Below, in pieces: positions 52,735-61,697 of a stretch of 64,000 bases of DNA. Below the pieces are notes generated by a model. It saw only the letters and a list, made by a program, of their open reading frames with translations. It made no database searches and was not told where the DNA came from. A program made the translations under genes and the position numbers. Positions within the stretch are counted from its first letter, which is position 1. Every line of letters starts with the position of its first letter. This DNA comes from Streptomyces sp. NBC_00690 (GTDB lineage: Bacteria > Actinomycetota > Actinomycetes > Streptomycetales > Streptomycetaceae). Location of the stretch: NCBI RefSeq assembly GCF_036226685.1, contig NZ_CP109009.1:6909501-6973500 (forward strand), written 5' to 3'.

Positions 52735-53514
52735 ATGCGCATCGCCACATGGAACGTCAACTCGATCACCGCTCGGTTGCCGCGGTTGCTCGCCTGGCTG
52801 GAGAGCAGCGGCACCGACGTGCTCTGCATCCAGGAGACCAAGTGCACCGAGGAGCAGTTCCCAGCGGCGGAGCTGCGGGAGATCGGCTATGAGTCCGCCA
52901 TCCACGCCGACGGGCGGTGGAACGGCGTGGCGCTGCTCTCCAGGGTCGGTCTGGCCGATGTGGTCAAGGGGCTGCCGGGCGGTCCTGAGTACGGGGGAGT
53001 GCAGGAGCCCCGTTCCATCTCCGCCACGTGCGGCCCGGTGCGTGTCTGGTCGGTCTATGTCCCCAATGGCCGAGAAGTTTCGCACGAGCACTACGCCTAC
53101 AAGCTGAGCTGGCTGGCAGCGCTGAGGACCGCGGTCGCCGAGGATGCGGCGGGGGAGCGGCCCTTCGCCGTCCTGGGCGACTTCAACATTGCCCCCGCCG
53201 ACGAGGACGTCTGGGACCGGTCCGCATTCGAGGGCAGCACCCATGTCACCGAGCCCGAGCGGGCCGCGCTCGCCGCTCTGCGGGAGACAGGTCTGGGCGA
53301 TGTGGTGCCGCGTCCACTGAAGTATGATCATCCGTTCACCTACTGGGACTACCGTCAGCTGGGCTTCCCGAAGAACCGCGGCATGCGCATCGACCTCGTC
53401 TATGGCAATGGGCCCTTCAGGGAATCGGTCAAGGACGGCTACGTCGACCGTGAGGAGCGCAAGGGCAAGGGAGCATCGGACCATGCCCCGGTCGTGGTCG
53501 ACCTCACCGTCTGA
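52735..53514 (+). CDS. xth: Exodeoxyribonuclease III
   Basis: This 259-aa AP endonuclease/3'-5' exonuclease of base-excision repair has the full motif set: MRIATWNVNSITAR (Asn), CIQETKC (metal Glu), VYVPNGR, VLGDFNIAP (catalytic Asp/Asn), RIDLVYGNG and GASDHAPVVVDL (catalytic His). Length is normal for bacterial Xth. The start codon lies 6 nt after TAGGCT, consistent with a leaderless transcript and an exact family N-terminus. Confidence 0.96.
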   Translation: MRIATWNVNSITARLPRLLAWLESSGTDVLCIQETKCTEEQFPAAELREIGYESAIHADGRWNGVALLSRVGLADVVKGLPGGPEYGGVQEPRSISATCGPVRVWSVYVPNGREVSHEHYAYKLSWLAALRTAVAEDAAGERPFAVLGDFNIAPADEDVWDRSAFEGSTHVTEPERAALAALRETGLGDVVPRPLKYDHPFTYWDYRQLGFPKNRGMRIDLVYGNGPFRESVKDGYVDREERKGKGASDHAPVVVDLTV

Positions 53515-53604
53515 CCATCGGCCATCGATCGACCGACGTCGTCCGACGACACCGATGACCGCCGTCGCGTGCCTTGTGGTGCGGCTGGCTGAGGGAATGC
53601 GAGG

Positions 53605-54060
53605 GTGAGTGGTGTGAACATCCCTTTCTTGGACCATTGGCTCAAGCGTCAAGGCGCTGACGAGGAGGAGCAGCAGGCCGCAGCGGAGAGCGACCCGGAG
53701 CGGGCGGCTGCCATCGCCGAACTGCTCTCGGAGTGCGAGCTCCTTCGGGTGCGGGCCGAGCGGCTCGGGCTCGAACTGGATGACAGCCCGGATTCGTTGG
53801 CCGCACTCGATCAGCTCCCGCCGCGCTGGCGCGACGATCCCGAGGAACTGCCCTGGGTGGGCAATGACGCCGGTCTCTATCTCGGCACGGTCATCGTGCG
53901 CACGGTTCCCGGGGCCGTCTGGCACATCTGGCCGGGTGGTCACCCCGTGGTGCGTCTCGCCTCGGGTCGGGAGATCGGTGTGGTCGAGGCGGGTCTGGAC
54001 TGGGCGGTCCACGGCGCACCGGAGTTGGCGCAGGTGTACGCGGAGGCGGCCGAGGCTTAG
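53605..54060 (+). CDS. DUF6278 family protein
   Basis: This 151-aa soluble protein resembles DUF6278: SGVNIPFLDHWLKRQGADEEE at the start, an acidic helix rich in Ala/Glu, then LPPRWRDDPEELPWVGNDAGLYLGTVIV and VWHIWPGGHPVVRLASGREI. The function is unknown. GTG 53605 is used; a second in-frame GTG three codons later is possible. It is followed by a short terminator. Confidence 0.75.
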   Translation: MSGVNIPFLDHWLKRQGADEEEQQAAAESDPERAAAIAELLSECELLRVRAERLGLELDDSPDSLAALDQLPPRWRDDPEELPWVGNDAGLYLGTVIVRTVPGAVWHIWPGGHPVVRLASGREIGVVEAGLDWAVHGAPELAQVYAEAAEA

Positions 54061-54079
54061 ACCCTGCCGGATTCGATCG

Positions 54080-54096
54080 TCCCGCGCCGGGCGGGA
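54080..54096. terminator. Hairpin after the DUF6278 gene
   Basis: TCCCGC and GCGGGA flank a 5-nt loop, 19 nt after the stop codon. Confidence 0.55.
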
Positions 54097-54115
54097 GGTC
54101 CGGAAACCCACTTCG

Positions 54116-54141
54116 ATAAATACGGCTTATGCCCTATTTAT
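54116..54141. promoter_or_regulatory. AT-rich inverted repeat upstream of gluA
   Basis: ATAAATA (54116-54122) and TATTTAT (54135-54141) are exact complements 12 nt apart, in a markedly AT-rich patch 81 nt before gluA. It is a likely operator or activator site for the glutamate transporter operon. Confidence 0.55.
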
Positions 54142-54221
54142 GCGTGTCGTGCGTGAAGTCCCTTATCGGGATGGATAGTTTGCGCTGACCTCGACACAGC
54201 GATGAGTGGGTAGGGCAGCGT

Positions 54222-54968
54222 ATGGCCGTCGTCGATCCGTTGATCGAGCTGCGGGACGTCAATAAGCACTTCGGACAGTTGCACGTTCTCCAGGACATCA
54301 ACCTCACCGTCGGGCGCGGGGAGGTGGTGGTGGTCATCGGGCCGTCGGGCTCGGGGAAGTCGACTCTCTGCCGGACCATGAACCGGCTGGAGACCATCGA
54401 GTCGGGCACGATCACCATCGACGGCGAACCCCTGCCGGCGGAGGGCAAGGGCCTGGCCAGATTGCGGGCCGACGTCGGGATGGTCTTCCAGTCCTTCAAC
54501 CTGTTCGCCCATAAGACCGTCCTGGCCAATGTCTCCCTGGCGCCGATCAAGGTCCGCGGCCGGAAGAGAGAAGAGGCCGATCGGCGCTCCCGGGAACTGC
54601 TGGACCGGGTGGGGTTGGCCTCGCAGGCCGACAAGTATCCCGCGCAGCTCTCCGGCGGACAGCAGCAGCGCGTGGCCATCGCGCGAGCGCTCGCCATGGA
54701 ACCCAAGGTCATGCTGTTCGACGAGCCGACCTCGGCGCTCGACCCGGAGATGATCAACGAGGTCCTTGAGGTGATGCAGCAACTCGCCCGGGACGGAATG
54801 ACCATGGTCGTCGTCACCCATGAGATGGGCTTCGCCCGTTCGGCGGCCAACCGCGTCATCTTCATGGCCGACGGCCGCTGCATCGAGGACCGGACCCCCG
54901 AGGACTTCTTCACCCATCCGGAGAGCGAGCGCGCCAAGGACTTCCTCTCCAAGATCCTCAAGCACTGA
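54222..54968 (+). CDS. gluA: Glutamate ABC transporter ATP-binding protein
   Basis: This 248-aa ATPase of the polar amino-acid (GluA/GlnQ) group has Walker [11 protein letters not shown]-loop VFQSFNLF, signature [15 protein letters not shown], Walker [13 protein letters not shown] and switch His VVTHEMGF. It is the first gene of a four-gene operon in the same order as Corynebacterium and Streptomyces gluABCD. An AT-rich inverted repeat lies upstream. Confidence 0.95.
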   Translation: MAVVDPLIELRDVNKHFGQLHVLQDINLTVGRGEVVVVIGPSGSGKSTLCRTMNRLETIESGTITIDGEPLPAEGKGLARLRADVGMVFQSFNLFAHKTVLANVSLAPIKVRGRKREEADRRSRELLDRVGLASQADKYPAQLSGGQQQRVAIARALAMEPKVMLFDEPTSALDPEMINEVLEVMQQLARDGMTMVVVTHEMGFARSAANRVIFMADGRCIEDRTPEDFFTHPESERAKDFLSKILKH

Positions 54969-54981
54969 CGGGGGCCGACAC

Positions 54982-55887
54982 ATGCGGATCAGACGTGCCC
55001 TGACGGCGCTGGTGCTCGCGGTCCTCGCCGCCACGGCCTGCGGCAAGGAGGGCAGCCCGCCCGTCAAGGGGCCACAACCGGACCAACTGCCCGAGTACCA
55101 GGTCAACACGGCCTTCCAGTTGGAGGATTCACCGACCTGGCGCAAGGCGAAGCGGCGCGGTCACTTCGTGGTCGGCGTCAAGGAGGACCAGCCCTACCTC
55201 GGCGAGAAGGACCCCGCCAGCGGTCTGTACTCGGGCTTCGACATCGAGATCGCGCGCATGGTGTCTGCCTCGCTCGGGCTCGACCCCCAGAAGATCGCCT
55301 TCCGCACGATCGCCTCCGCCAACCGTGAGACGGCGCTCCAGAACGGGCAGATCGACTACTACGTCGGCACCTACACCATCAACGACAACCGCAAGAAGCT
55401 CGTCGGCTTCGCCGGCCCGTACTACATGGCCGGCCAGGACCTGCTGGTGCGTGCCGACGAAGAGGACATCAAGGGCCCCGAGGACCTCGCCGGCAAGAGG
55501 GTCTGTTCGGCCTCCGGGTCCACTCCGTACCAGCGCATCCAGGCCGACTACCCGAAGGCCGATCTCGTCGCCTACGACACGTACTCCATCTGTGTGGACA
55601 ACCTGCTCACCTATCAGGTCGACGCGGTCACCACGGACAACGCCATCCTCACCGGGTACGCGGCCAAGGCGCCGGACGAGTTGAAGGTCGTCGGAAAGCC
55701 CTTCTCCGAGGAGCCCTACGGAATCGGAGTGCCGCGCAACGACAACGCCCTGCGCCTCGCCATCGATGACGCCCTGGAGGCCAACGAGAAGAACGGCAAC
55801 TGGAAGAAGGCGTACGAAGCAACGCTCGGTCTCTCCGGGGTCCCGGCACCCGAGCCGCCCCCGATCGACCGCTACCCGGCGAGCTGA
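54982..55887 (+). CDS. gluB: Glutamate-binding lipoprotein
   Basis: This 301-aa lipoprotein has the signal ALTALVLAVLAATAC (lipobox Cys about 20) and a type II binding fold: GHFVVGVKEDQPYLGEKDP, YSGFDIEIARMVSASLG, RETALQNGQIDYYVGTYTIND and GKRVCSASGSTPYQRI. This is typical of GluB-type glutamate-binding proteins. The RBS is GGGGG just before ATG 54982, 13 nt after gluA. Confidence 0.94.
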   Translation: MRIRRALTALVLAVLAATACGKEGSPPVKGPQPDQLPEYQVNTAFQLEDSPTWRKAKRRGHFVVGVKEDQPYLGEKDPASGLYSGFDIEIARMVSASLGLDPQKIAFRTIASANRETALQNGQIDYYVGTYTINDNRKKLVGFAGPYYMAGQDLLVRADEEDIKGPEDLAGKRVCSASGSTPYQRIQADYPKADLVAYDTYSICVDNLLTYQVDAVTTDNAILTGYAAKAPDELKVVGKPFSEEPYGIGVPRNDNALRLAIDDALEANEKNGNWKKAYEATLGLSGVPAPEPPPIDRYPAS

Positions 55888-55895
55888 GGACTGAA

Positions 55896-56540
55896 GTGAA
55901 AGTACTCACCGATAACTTCTCCACGTACGGAGAGGGCTTCCTCGGTACCGTCGAACTGACGGTCTACTCCTCGCTCCTCGCGCTCGCCCTCGGATTCCTG
56001 ATGGCCTCCTTCCGGGTGGCGCCCGTCGGCTCCTTCCGGGTGATCGGCACGGTCTGGGTCACCGTGCTCCGCAACACCCCCCTGACCCTGCTCTTCTTCG
56101 CCGTACTCCTCGGACTGCCCCGATTCGGACTGGTCCTGCCCTTCAAGGTGTTCGCAATCCTCGCCCTGGGGTGCTACACCTCCGCCTTCATCTGCGAGGC
56201 GCTGCGCTCGGGCATCAACACCGTTCCGAAGGGGCAGGGCGAAGCCGCCCGCAGTCTGGGCATGACGTTCGGCCAGACCCTCAACAACGTGGTGCTGCCG
56301 CAGGCATTCCGCAGCGTCATCCCACCGGTCGGTTCGACCATCATCGCCCTGGCCAAGAACTCCGCGATCGCCGGCGCGTTCAGCGTCACCGAACTCCTCG
56401 GCACCTACAAGACGCTCAGCGAACTCGGCTACAACATCATCTGGACCTTCGTCTGGATCGCCGTCGGGTATCTGATCATCACCCTGTCCATCAGTGCGCT
56501 GTTCAACGTGCTGGAGAAGCGCTATGGAGTCGCCCGATGA
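55896..56540 (+). CDS. gluC: Glutamate ABC transporter permease GluC
   Basis: This 214-aa permease has about five TM helices and the EAA-type cytoplasmic loop GEAARSLGMTFGQTLNNVVLPQAFR-like region (about 108-135), defining the His/Glu/Gln permease family. It starts 8 nt after gluB and overlaps gluD by ATGA. Confidence 0.94.
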   Translation: MKVLTDNFSTYGEGFLGTVELTVYSSLLALALGFLMASFRVAPVGSFRVIGTVWVTVLRNTPLTLLFFAVLLGLPRFGLVLPFKVFAILALGCYTSAFICEALRSGINTVPKGQGEAARSLGMTFGQTLNNVVLPQAFRSVIPPVGSTIIALAKNSAIAGAFSVTELLGTYKTLSELGYNIIWTFVWIAVGYLIITLSISALFNVLEKRYGVAR

Positions 56541-57403
56541 CCGATTCCACCGCCCTCTACGACATCCCCGGGCCCAAGACCCGCAAGCGGCACCGCCTCT
56601 ACGGGATCGTCTCGACCGTCGCCATCGTCGCCCTGCTCGGCTGGATCCTCTATCTGCTCTTCGACACCGGGCAGTTCACCGCCGCCAAGTGGACCCCCTT
56701 CGAGTACAAGGGCATTCAGGAACTGCTCCTGCGCGGCCTGGGCAACACCCTCAAGGCATTCGCGTACGCCGCCGTGCTGTCCCTGGTCCTCGGGACCATC
56801 CTGGCCTGTGGTCGTCTCTCCGACCACAAGCCCGTGCGCTGGCTGTCCACCCTGCTGGTGGAGTTCTTCCGAGCGATGCCCGTACTGGTGATGATCTTCT
56901 TCATCTTCGTCGCGTTGAAGGTGCAACCCCTTCCCGCCCTGGTGGCGGGGCTCACCCTCTACAACGGTTCGGTCCTGGCCGAGGTCTTCCGTGCCGGCGT
57001 CAACTCCGTCGACCGTGGACAGCGCGAGGCGGCGTATGCCCTGGGGATGCGCAAGACGCAGGTCATGACGCACGTACTGGTGCCCCAGGCGGTCCGCGCG
57101 ATGCTGCCGACGATCATCAGTCAACTCGTGGTGGCGCTGAAGGACACCTCGCTCGGCTATCTGATCACCTACGAAGAATTCCTTCACGCGGGCAAGCTCA
57201 TCGCCTCGAACCTCGATTACGATCTGCCCTTCATCCCGGTGGTGATGGTGATCTCGCCGATCTACATCGGGATGTGTATGTTGCTCTCTTGGTTCGCCAA
57301 CTGGGTGGCCAGGCGGCAGCGCCGCAATCCAAAGACGGAGGCCGTGGAGATCACCCCGGCCGATCCAGGGACACTGCTGTCCGGGGGTCCCCCCAAGCCG
57401 TAG
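56537..57403 (+). CDS. gluD: Glutamate ABC transporter permease GluD
   Basis: This 288-aa permease has an N-terminal TM helix, about four further helices and the EAA loop REAAYALGMRKTQVMTHVLV (about 172-191). A longer hydrophilic N-terminus and a Pro-rich tail distinguish it from GluC. It is translationally coupled to gluC and is the last gene before a strong terminator. Confidence 0.93.
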   Translation: MTDSTALYDIPGPKTRKRHRLYGIVSTVAIVALLGWILYLLFDTGQFTAAKWTPFEYKGIQELLLRGLGNTLKAFAYAAVLSLVLGTILACGRLSDHKPVRWLSTLLVEFFRAMPVLVMIFFIFVALKVQPLPALVAGLTLYNGSVLAEVFRAGVNSVDRGQREAAYALGMRKTQVMTHVLVPQAVRAMLPTIISQLVVALKDTSLGYLITYEEFLHAGKLIASNLDYDLPFIPVVMVISPIYIGMCMLLSWFANWVARRQRRNPKTEAVEITPADPGTLLSGGPPKP

Positions 57404-57433
57404 GAGGCAGGGCAGCAGTACATGGGGCATGAC

Positions 57434-57457
57434 CCGGAGCCCTAGACGGGGCTCCGG
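57434..57457. terminator. Bidirectional terminator after gluD
   Basis: CCGGAGCCC (57434-57442) pairs with GGGCTCCGG (57449-57457) around a 6-nt loop. It overlaps the stop codon of the convergent small gene. Confidence 0.85.
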
Positions 57458-57765
57458 CCGCAGTCGGTGATCACTTCTGGCGTCGCGACACCCACGGATG
57501 ACGAGGGGCGGTCGCGAACGAGGAGAAGGTCAGCTGCGCCGGCAGGGTCGTGCTCGATGGACAGAGCAGGTCGAGGCGTCCAGACCACGGTGACACGGGT
57601 GCGGGCCGGCACTTCGCCGGAGTGGAGAACCACTCCGCATCGAAGTGCTGGGACCACCAGGGGTCGGTCCGTGGGTGTACCGGACGCTTGACGGACCCGC
57701 TTGCCGAGGCCGAGCGGGCCCGCGTCGAAGCCGCACACGACGGGGGCGCCGCTCTCCTTGGTCAT
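57442..57765 (-). CDS. Small protein of unknown function
   Basis: This 107-codon frame begins MTKESGAPVVCGFDAGPLGL and contains RPLVVPALRCGVVLHSGEV and TRVTVVWTPRPALSIEHDPAG. Third positions are largely G/C throughout, which supports real coding. I recognise no family; no TM segment or signal is seen. It lies between gluD and the next minus-strand gene, and its stop sits inside the shared terminator. The RBS is weak (GAGGG). Confidence 0.5.
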   Translation of the reverse strand: MTKESGAPVVCGFDAGPLGLGKRVRQASGTPTDRPLVVPALRCGVVLHSGEVPARTRVTVVWTPRPALSIEHDPAGAADLLLVRDRPSSSVGVATPEVITDCGRSPV

Positions 57766-57880
57766 CCCACCCTCAGCGGCACAAGAACCCCGACCGGGTT
57801 TCTCCCGCGGTGGACGGAGCGGTGAGCGGCCCCACCGCCGGCAGTCCCCGGTCGCTGTGCCAACCGCGTACGGCGCCGGC

Positions 57881-58612
57881 TCATCCCGCGGCGGCGCCCG
57901 AGGGCAGCGGTGTCCTGGCCGCGACGGTCACGTCAGCGACCACCTCGACGACGTCCGGGCCGTACGCCTGGGAGTTGACCACCTTCAGCAGCAGGCAGAA
58001 CGAACTCCGTCCGTGCTTCTTCGCCAGCGTCTCGTGGTTCCGGGCGAGATAGCGGGTGGCCGCCTGATTGGTGATGGCGCGCTGGCCGCAGAAGAGGAAG
58101 ACCGGTCGGGCGTCCGGCTGGGCCGTCAGCCGAGCCAGGAGCACGTACTCCGCGGCCCCTGCCTCCAGTCGATAGCGGTCCGAGCCGATCTGGAACGCGC
58201 CCTGGTCCGGACCCGGCTGCGGGTCGACATTGACGCGCACTCCGGGAAGCAGATGATGGAGATGAGCGGCCATCCGTCGATTCGAGTACGGGCCACCCAC
58301 GCAGAATTCCGTACGTTCACCGAAGCCCTGCCGGGCGATGTCATGCCAGACGATCTCCGCCTGGGCCTCGCAGTCCTTGATCAGCGCGGCCAACTCCAGC
58401 AGGGCAAAGACGTCAAAGCGGTGCACGGACCCGTCGCGGCCCGCCTCACGGTTGACGACCAACAAGGACTCCGAGTTCGACGGCAGTCCGAAGAAGGTCT
58501 GCTTGCGCAGCAGCTTGCGCCGCAAGAGGTAGGTACGAGCGAGCCAACCGAGCGTGGCACTGATCCCGGCGGCCACCACACCGAGCACGATGTTGCGTAC
58601 GTCGTCGTTCAT
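57881..58612 (-). CDS. N-terminally anchored protein of unknown function
   Basis: This 243-aa protein has one TM helix near the start (about 6-27: NIVLGVVAAGISATLGWLAR) followed by RRKLLRKQTFFGLPSNSESLLVVNRE. A mixed alpha/beta domain then contains VFALLELAALIKDCEAQAEIVWHD, FCVGGPYSNRRMAAHL and FLFCGQRAITNQAATRYLARN. It resembles streptomycete secreted/membrane hypotheticals, possibly a nucleotide- or ligand-binding domain; no function is assigned. The start at 58612 follows TAGGCT by 8 nt, suggesting a leaderless transcript. Confidence 0.75.
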   Translation of the reverse strand: MNDDVRNIVLGVVAAGISATLGWLARTYLLRRKLLRKQTFFGLPSNSESLLVVNREAGRDGSVHRFDVFALLELAALIKDCEAQAEIVWHDIARQGFGERTEFCVGGPYSNRRMAAHLHHLLPGVRVNVDPQPGPDQGAFQIGSDRYRLEAGAAEYVLLARLTAQPDARPVFLFCGQRAITNQAATRYLARNHETLAKKHGRSSFCLLLKVVNSQAYGPDVVEVVADVTVAARTPLPSGAAAG

Positions 58613-58620
58613 GGGCGCGC

Positions 58621-58626
58621 AGCCTA
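58621..58626 (-). promoter_or_regulatory. -10-like TAGGCT on the minus strand
   Basis: The complement of AGCCTA ends 8 nt before the ATG at 58612, and no RBS lies between. Confidence 0.4.
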
Positions 58627-58732
58627 TCGCTGCCATCGCACCGCCGTTCGATGCAGTCCCGGCCAGGTGTCCTGACGTCCGCGGCCGGGTGAAGTTACAG
58701 TGCGCGGACGTATGTTGACTGGAGGTATCCAC

Positions 58733-60541
58733 ATGGGCCGAACCGCCGCCCGCAGCGCGACCGTTCTGACCGTCGCGGCAGCGATGGTCTCGCTGGGGGC
58801 CGCCGCGCCCTCCCACCCCAAGCCCTTACTGAAGACACCCGCGAAGTCACCGGTGGCCGTCGGCCACGGTGGCGCGGTGGCCAGCGTCGATCCGGACGCC
58901 TCGGCCGCCGGCATCGACGTGCTCAAACGAGGCGGCAACGCCGTGGACGCGGCGATCGCCACGGCTGCCGCACTCGGCGTCACCGAGCCCTACTCGGCGG
59001 GCATCGGCGGCGGTGGCTTCTTCGTCCACTACGACGCCCGGTCCCGTACGGTCCACACCATCGACGGCCGGGAGACCGCGCCGCGCTCCGCCGGCCCCGG
59101 TCTCTTCCAGGAGAAGGGCCAACCGATCCCGTTCGCCGAGGGCCAGACCAGCGGCCTGGGCGTGGGCACCCCCGGTACGCCGGCCACCTGGGAGAGTGCG
59201 CTCGATAGTTGGGGCAGCAAGCCCCTGGGCGAGTTGCTGAAGCCCGCCGAGCGGCTGGCGCGCGACGGGTTCACCGTGGACGCCACCTTCCGCTCGCAGA
59301 CCGAGGCCAACCGGGACCGCTTCGCCGACTTCCCGGCCAGCGCCGAACTCTTCCTCCCCCGAGGAAAGCTGCCCGTGGTGGGTTCCGTCTTCAAGAACCC
59401 CGATCTGGCGCGCACCTACAAGGAGATCGGGCGGGAGGGTACGCAGGCGCTGTACCGCGGTGACATCGCCACGGACATCGTGCGCACGGTCCGCAAGCCA
59501 CCCGTCGGCGAGGGTGTGACCCGCAAGGTCAGGCCCGGTGACCTCACCGCCAGGGACCTGCGGACGTACGACACCATCCGGCGCGCACCCACGAAGATCT
59601 CCTACCGGGGCCTGGACGTCTACGGCATGGGCCCCTCCTCATCGGGCGGCACCAGTGTCGGCGAGGCGCTCAACATCCTGGAGCGCACCGATCTGGCGGA
59701 CGCCAGCAAGACCCAGTACCTGCACCGCTTCATCGAGGCCAGCCGGATCGCCTTCGCGGACCGGGGCCGCTGGGTCGGTGATCCCGCCTTCGAGAACGTT
59801 CCCGTCAAGGAACTCCTCTCCCAGCGGTTCGCCGATTCACGAGGCTGCCTGATCAAGGACAACGCGGTACTCACCAGCCCGCTGGCCCCGGGTGACCCCC
59901 GCAGGCCCGCAGCCTGCTCCAACAAGGGCAAGACCGCGCCGACCACGTTCGAGGGCGAGAACACCACCCATCTGACGACCGCGGACAAGTGGGGCAACGT
60001 CGTCGCGTACACCCTGACGATCGAGTCCACCGGCGGCAGCGGGATCACCGTGCCGGACCGGGGGTTCCTGCTGAACAACGAGTTGACCGACTTCTCCTTC
60101 GCACCGGCGAACCCCGCCGTGCACGATCCGAACCTGCCCGGTCCGAGCAAGCGTCCGCGTTCGTCCATCTCGCCGACGATCGTCCTCGACGAGGGACGTC
60201 CGGTGCTCGCGCTGGGCTCTCCTGGCGGGGCGACGATCATCACCACGGTCCTCCAGACCCTGACGGGTCGTCTGGACCGGGGACTTCCCCTGGTGGAGGC
60301 GATCGCAGCCCCACGGGCCAGCCAGCGCAACCAGACCACGACCGAACTGGAGCCGGGACTCTGGGACAGCTCACTGCGCGCGAAGCTGGAGAAGATCGGT
60401 CACCGCTTCCGCCTCAACGCGGAGATCGGAGCCGCGACCGGGATCGAGCGGCTCCCTGATGGACGATGGCTCGCCGCCGCCGAGAAGGTGCGCCGAGGGG
60501 GCGGTTCGGCGATGGTGGTGCGGCCCAGCGGCAACCCCTAG
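58733..60541 (+). CDS. ggt: Gamma-glutamyltransferase
   Basis: This 602-aa secreted enzyme transfers or hydrolyses gamma-glutamyl groups of glutathione-like compounds. A signal peptide (about 1-25) is followed by VASVDPDASAAGIDVLKRGGNAVDAA. The autoprocessing Thr T411 in ENTTHLTTADKWGN becomes the N-terminus of the small subunit, and SSISPTIVLDEG and LGSPGGATIITTVLQTL complete the active site. The RBS is TGGAGGT. Codon 32 is TTA (58826-58828), so bldA may gate its translation. The order GGT-chitosanase on the same strand does not imply an operon (313-nt gap). Confidence 0.94.
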   Translation: MGRTAARSATVLTVAAAMVSLGAAAPSHPKPLLKTPAKSPVAVGHGGAVASVDPDASAAGIDVLKRGGNAVDAAIATAAALGVTEPYSAGIGGGGFFVHYDARSRTVHTIDGRETAPRSAGPGLFQEKGQPIPFAEGQTSGLGVGTPGTPATWESALDSWGSKPLGELLKPAERLARDGFTVDATFRSQTEANRDRFADFPASAELFLPRGKLPVVGSVFKNPDLARTYKEIGREGTQALYRGDIATDIVRTVRKPPVGEGVTRKVRPGDLTARDLRTYDTIRRAPTKISYRGLDVYGMGPSSSGGTSVGEALNILERTDLADASKTQYLHRFIEASRIAFADRGRWVGDPAFENVPVKELLSQRFADSRGCLIKDNAVLTSPLAPGDPRRPAACSNKGKTAPTTFEGENTTHLTTADKWGNVVAYTLTIESTGGSGITVPDRGFLLNNELTDFSFAPANPAVHDPNLPGPSKRPRSSISPTIVLDEGRPVLALGSPGGATIITTVLQTLTGRLDRGLPLVEAIAAPRASQRNQTTTELEPGLWDSSLRAKLEKIGHRFRLNAEIGAATGIERLPDGRWLAAAEKVRRGGGSAMVVRPSGNP

Positions 60542-60854
60542 CAGGTGTTGCCCAAGCCGGGTTCAGGCAGGTCGGCCGGGTGTCTGGCCTGCCGGTTCAC
60601 CCTGGCAGGGTGAGGTGGTGCAGGGGGCGAGGGGCAGTCGATCCGCGGCGGCGGACAGCGCTTGAGGGCGATGCCGCCGCTCGGACGGGCGTACTCCGTC
60701 CGGCCCCTCGTTCACCCACGGCCCGTTCGGCATCAACTGTCGGACGGGCCGCCGTTGTTGTACGAGGGTCTGCCCCGATGTCCCCGACAGCGGGGGATCA
60801 GTTCTGTGTGGGAGCGGGTATGGACGCATTTCCGCACAGAAAGGTGATCTTCCC
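60542..60854. other. Gap between ggt and the chitosanase gene
   Basis: It contains a terminator-like hairpin (TCACCC 60598-60603 with GGGTGA 60609-60614) and a small inverted repeat TCCCCG-ACAG-CGGGG (60781-60795) about 60 nt before the next start, possibly an operator. No gene is supported. Confidence 0.5.
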
Positions 60855-61574
60855 ATGCGCTCATCCACCCTGCTCCCCGCTTTCGTCGCCGCACTCTCGG
60901 GGGCTGCCCTGCTGAGCTCCGCCGCCCTGCCGGCCGCGGCGGAGACGGTTCAGCGGGTCGTCACCCCCGATGCGTACGGTGTGCGCGAGGGCACCGTGGG
61001 GGCGGCCGAGCTGCTGGCCAGGACGGGGAGCTGTACGCAGATCTCCAGCGGGAAGTACGCCAAGGACGCCGGGGGCTCCAAGTCCGTCCCCGTCTGCGGC
61101 ACCGATGAGGCGGTGTTCTGGACGGCCGATCTGGACATCGACTGCGACGGCCGGGCCACCACTCAGTGCAATGCCCAGACCGACCCCTGGTTTCTCCCCG
61201 ATACCGCCTTCCACCAGTCGGACGGCAGACCGCTGAGCGCGGAGGAGTTGCCGTTCATCGTGGTGCCCAGTCCCAGCTCCACCTGGCGCTACACCGACTT
61301 CGGGATCAAGGGTGGGTCGGTGGTGGCCGTGGTCCACGACGGCAAGGTCCGGTACGGAGTCGTCGGGGACACCGGGCCCACCGGCATCATCGGCGAAGCC
61401 TCCTACGCCATGGCCGAGTCACTCGGCATCGATCCCGACCCGGCCACGGGCGGGATCGGGTCGGGCGTCACCTACATCCTCTTCAAGAACTCCAAGGTGT
61501 CCCCGATCGAGAGCCACAGCGCCGCGGTGACACTGGGGAACTCGCTGGCCAAGGAGTTCGTGGCGAACGGCTGA
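60855..61574 (+). CDS. Glycoside hydrolase family 75 chitosanase
   Basis: This 239-aa secreted protein has an N-terminal Sec signal with cleavage near ALPAAA-ET (about 29). The mature part carries CTQISSGKYAKDAGG, the acidic WTADLDIDCDGRATTQCN segment, FLPDTAFHQSDGRPLSAEELPF and YGVVGDTGPTGIIGEASYAMAE. These match GH75 chitosanases of Streptomyces, which cut chitosan internally using paired Asp/Glu residues. The RBS is GAAAGGTGAT. No dre box is evident upstream. Confidence 0.87.
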   Translation: MRSSTLLPAFVAALSGAALLSSAALPAAAETVQRVVTPDAYGVREGTVGAAELLARTGSCTQISSGKYAKDAGGSKSVPVCGTDEAVFWTADLDIDCDGRATTQCNAQTDPWFLPDTAFHQSDGRPLSAEELPFIVVPSPSSTWRYTDFGIKGGSVVAVVHDGKVRYGVVGDTGPTGIIGEASYAMAESLGIDPDPATGGIGSGVTYILFKNSKVSPIESHSAAVTLGNSLAKEFVANG

Positions 61575-61631
61575 CGGGATCTGGTCCGGCAGCCATAAGG
61601 CAGCCATAAGGCAGCGACGGGGCGTGGTCTG

Positions 61632-61648
61632 CCCGTTCCCGTAACGGG
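61632..61648. terminator. Hairpin between chitosanase and map genes
   Basis: CCCGTT and AACGGG pair around a 5-nt loop between the convergent genes. Two direct GGCAGCCATAA copies lie just upstream (about 61588-61611). Confidence 0.5.
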
Positions 61649-61697
61649 GTCACAGGGTCACGGGGTCGCTGGGCGCTGACCGTCCCGGTCGACCCAT

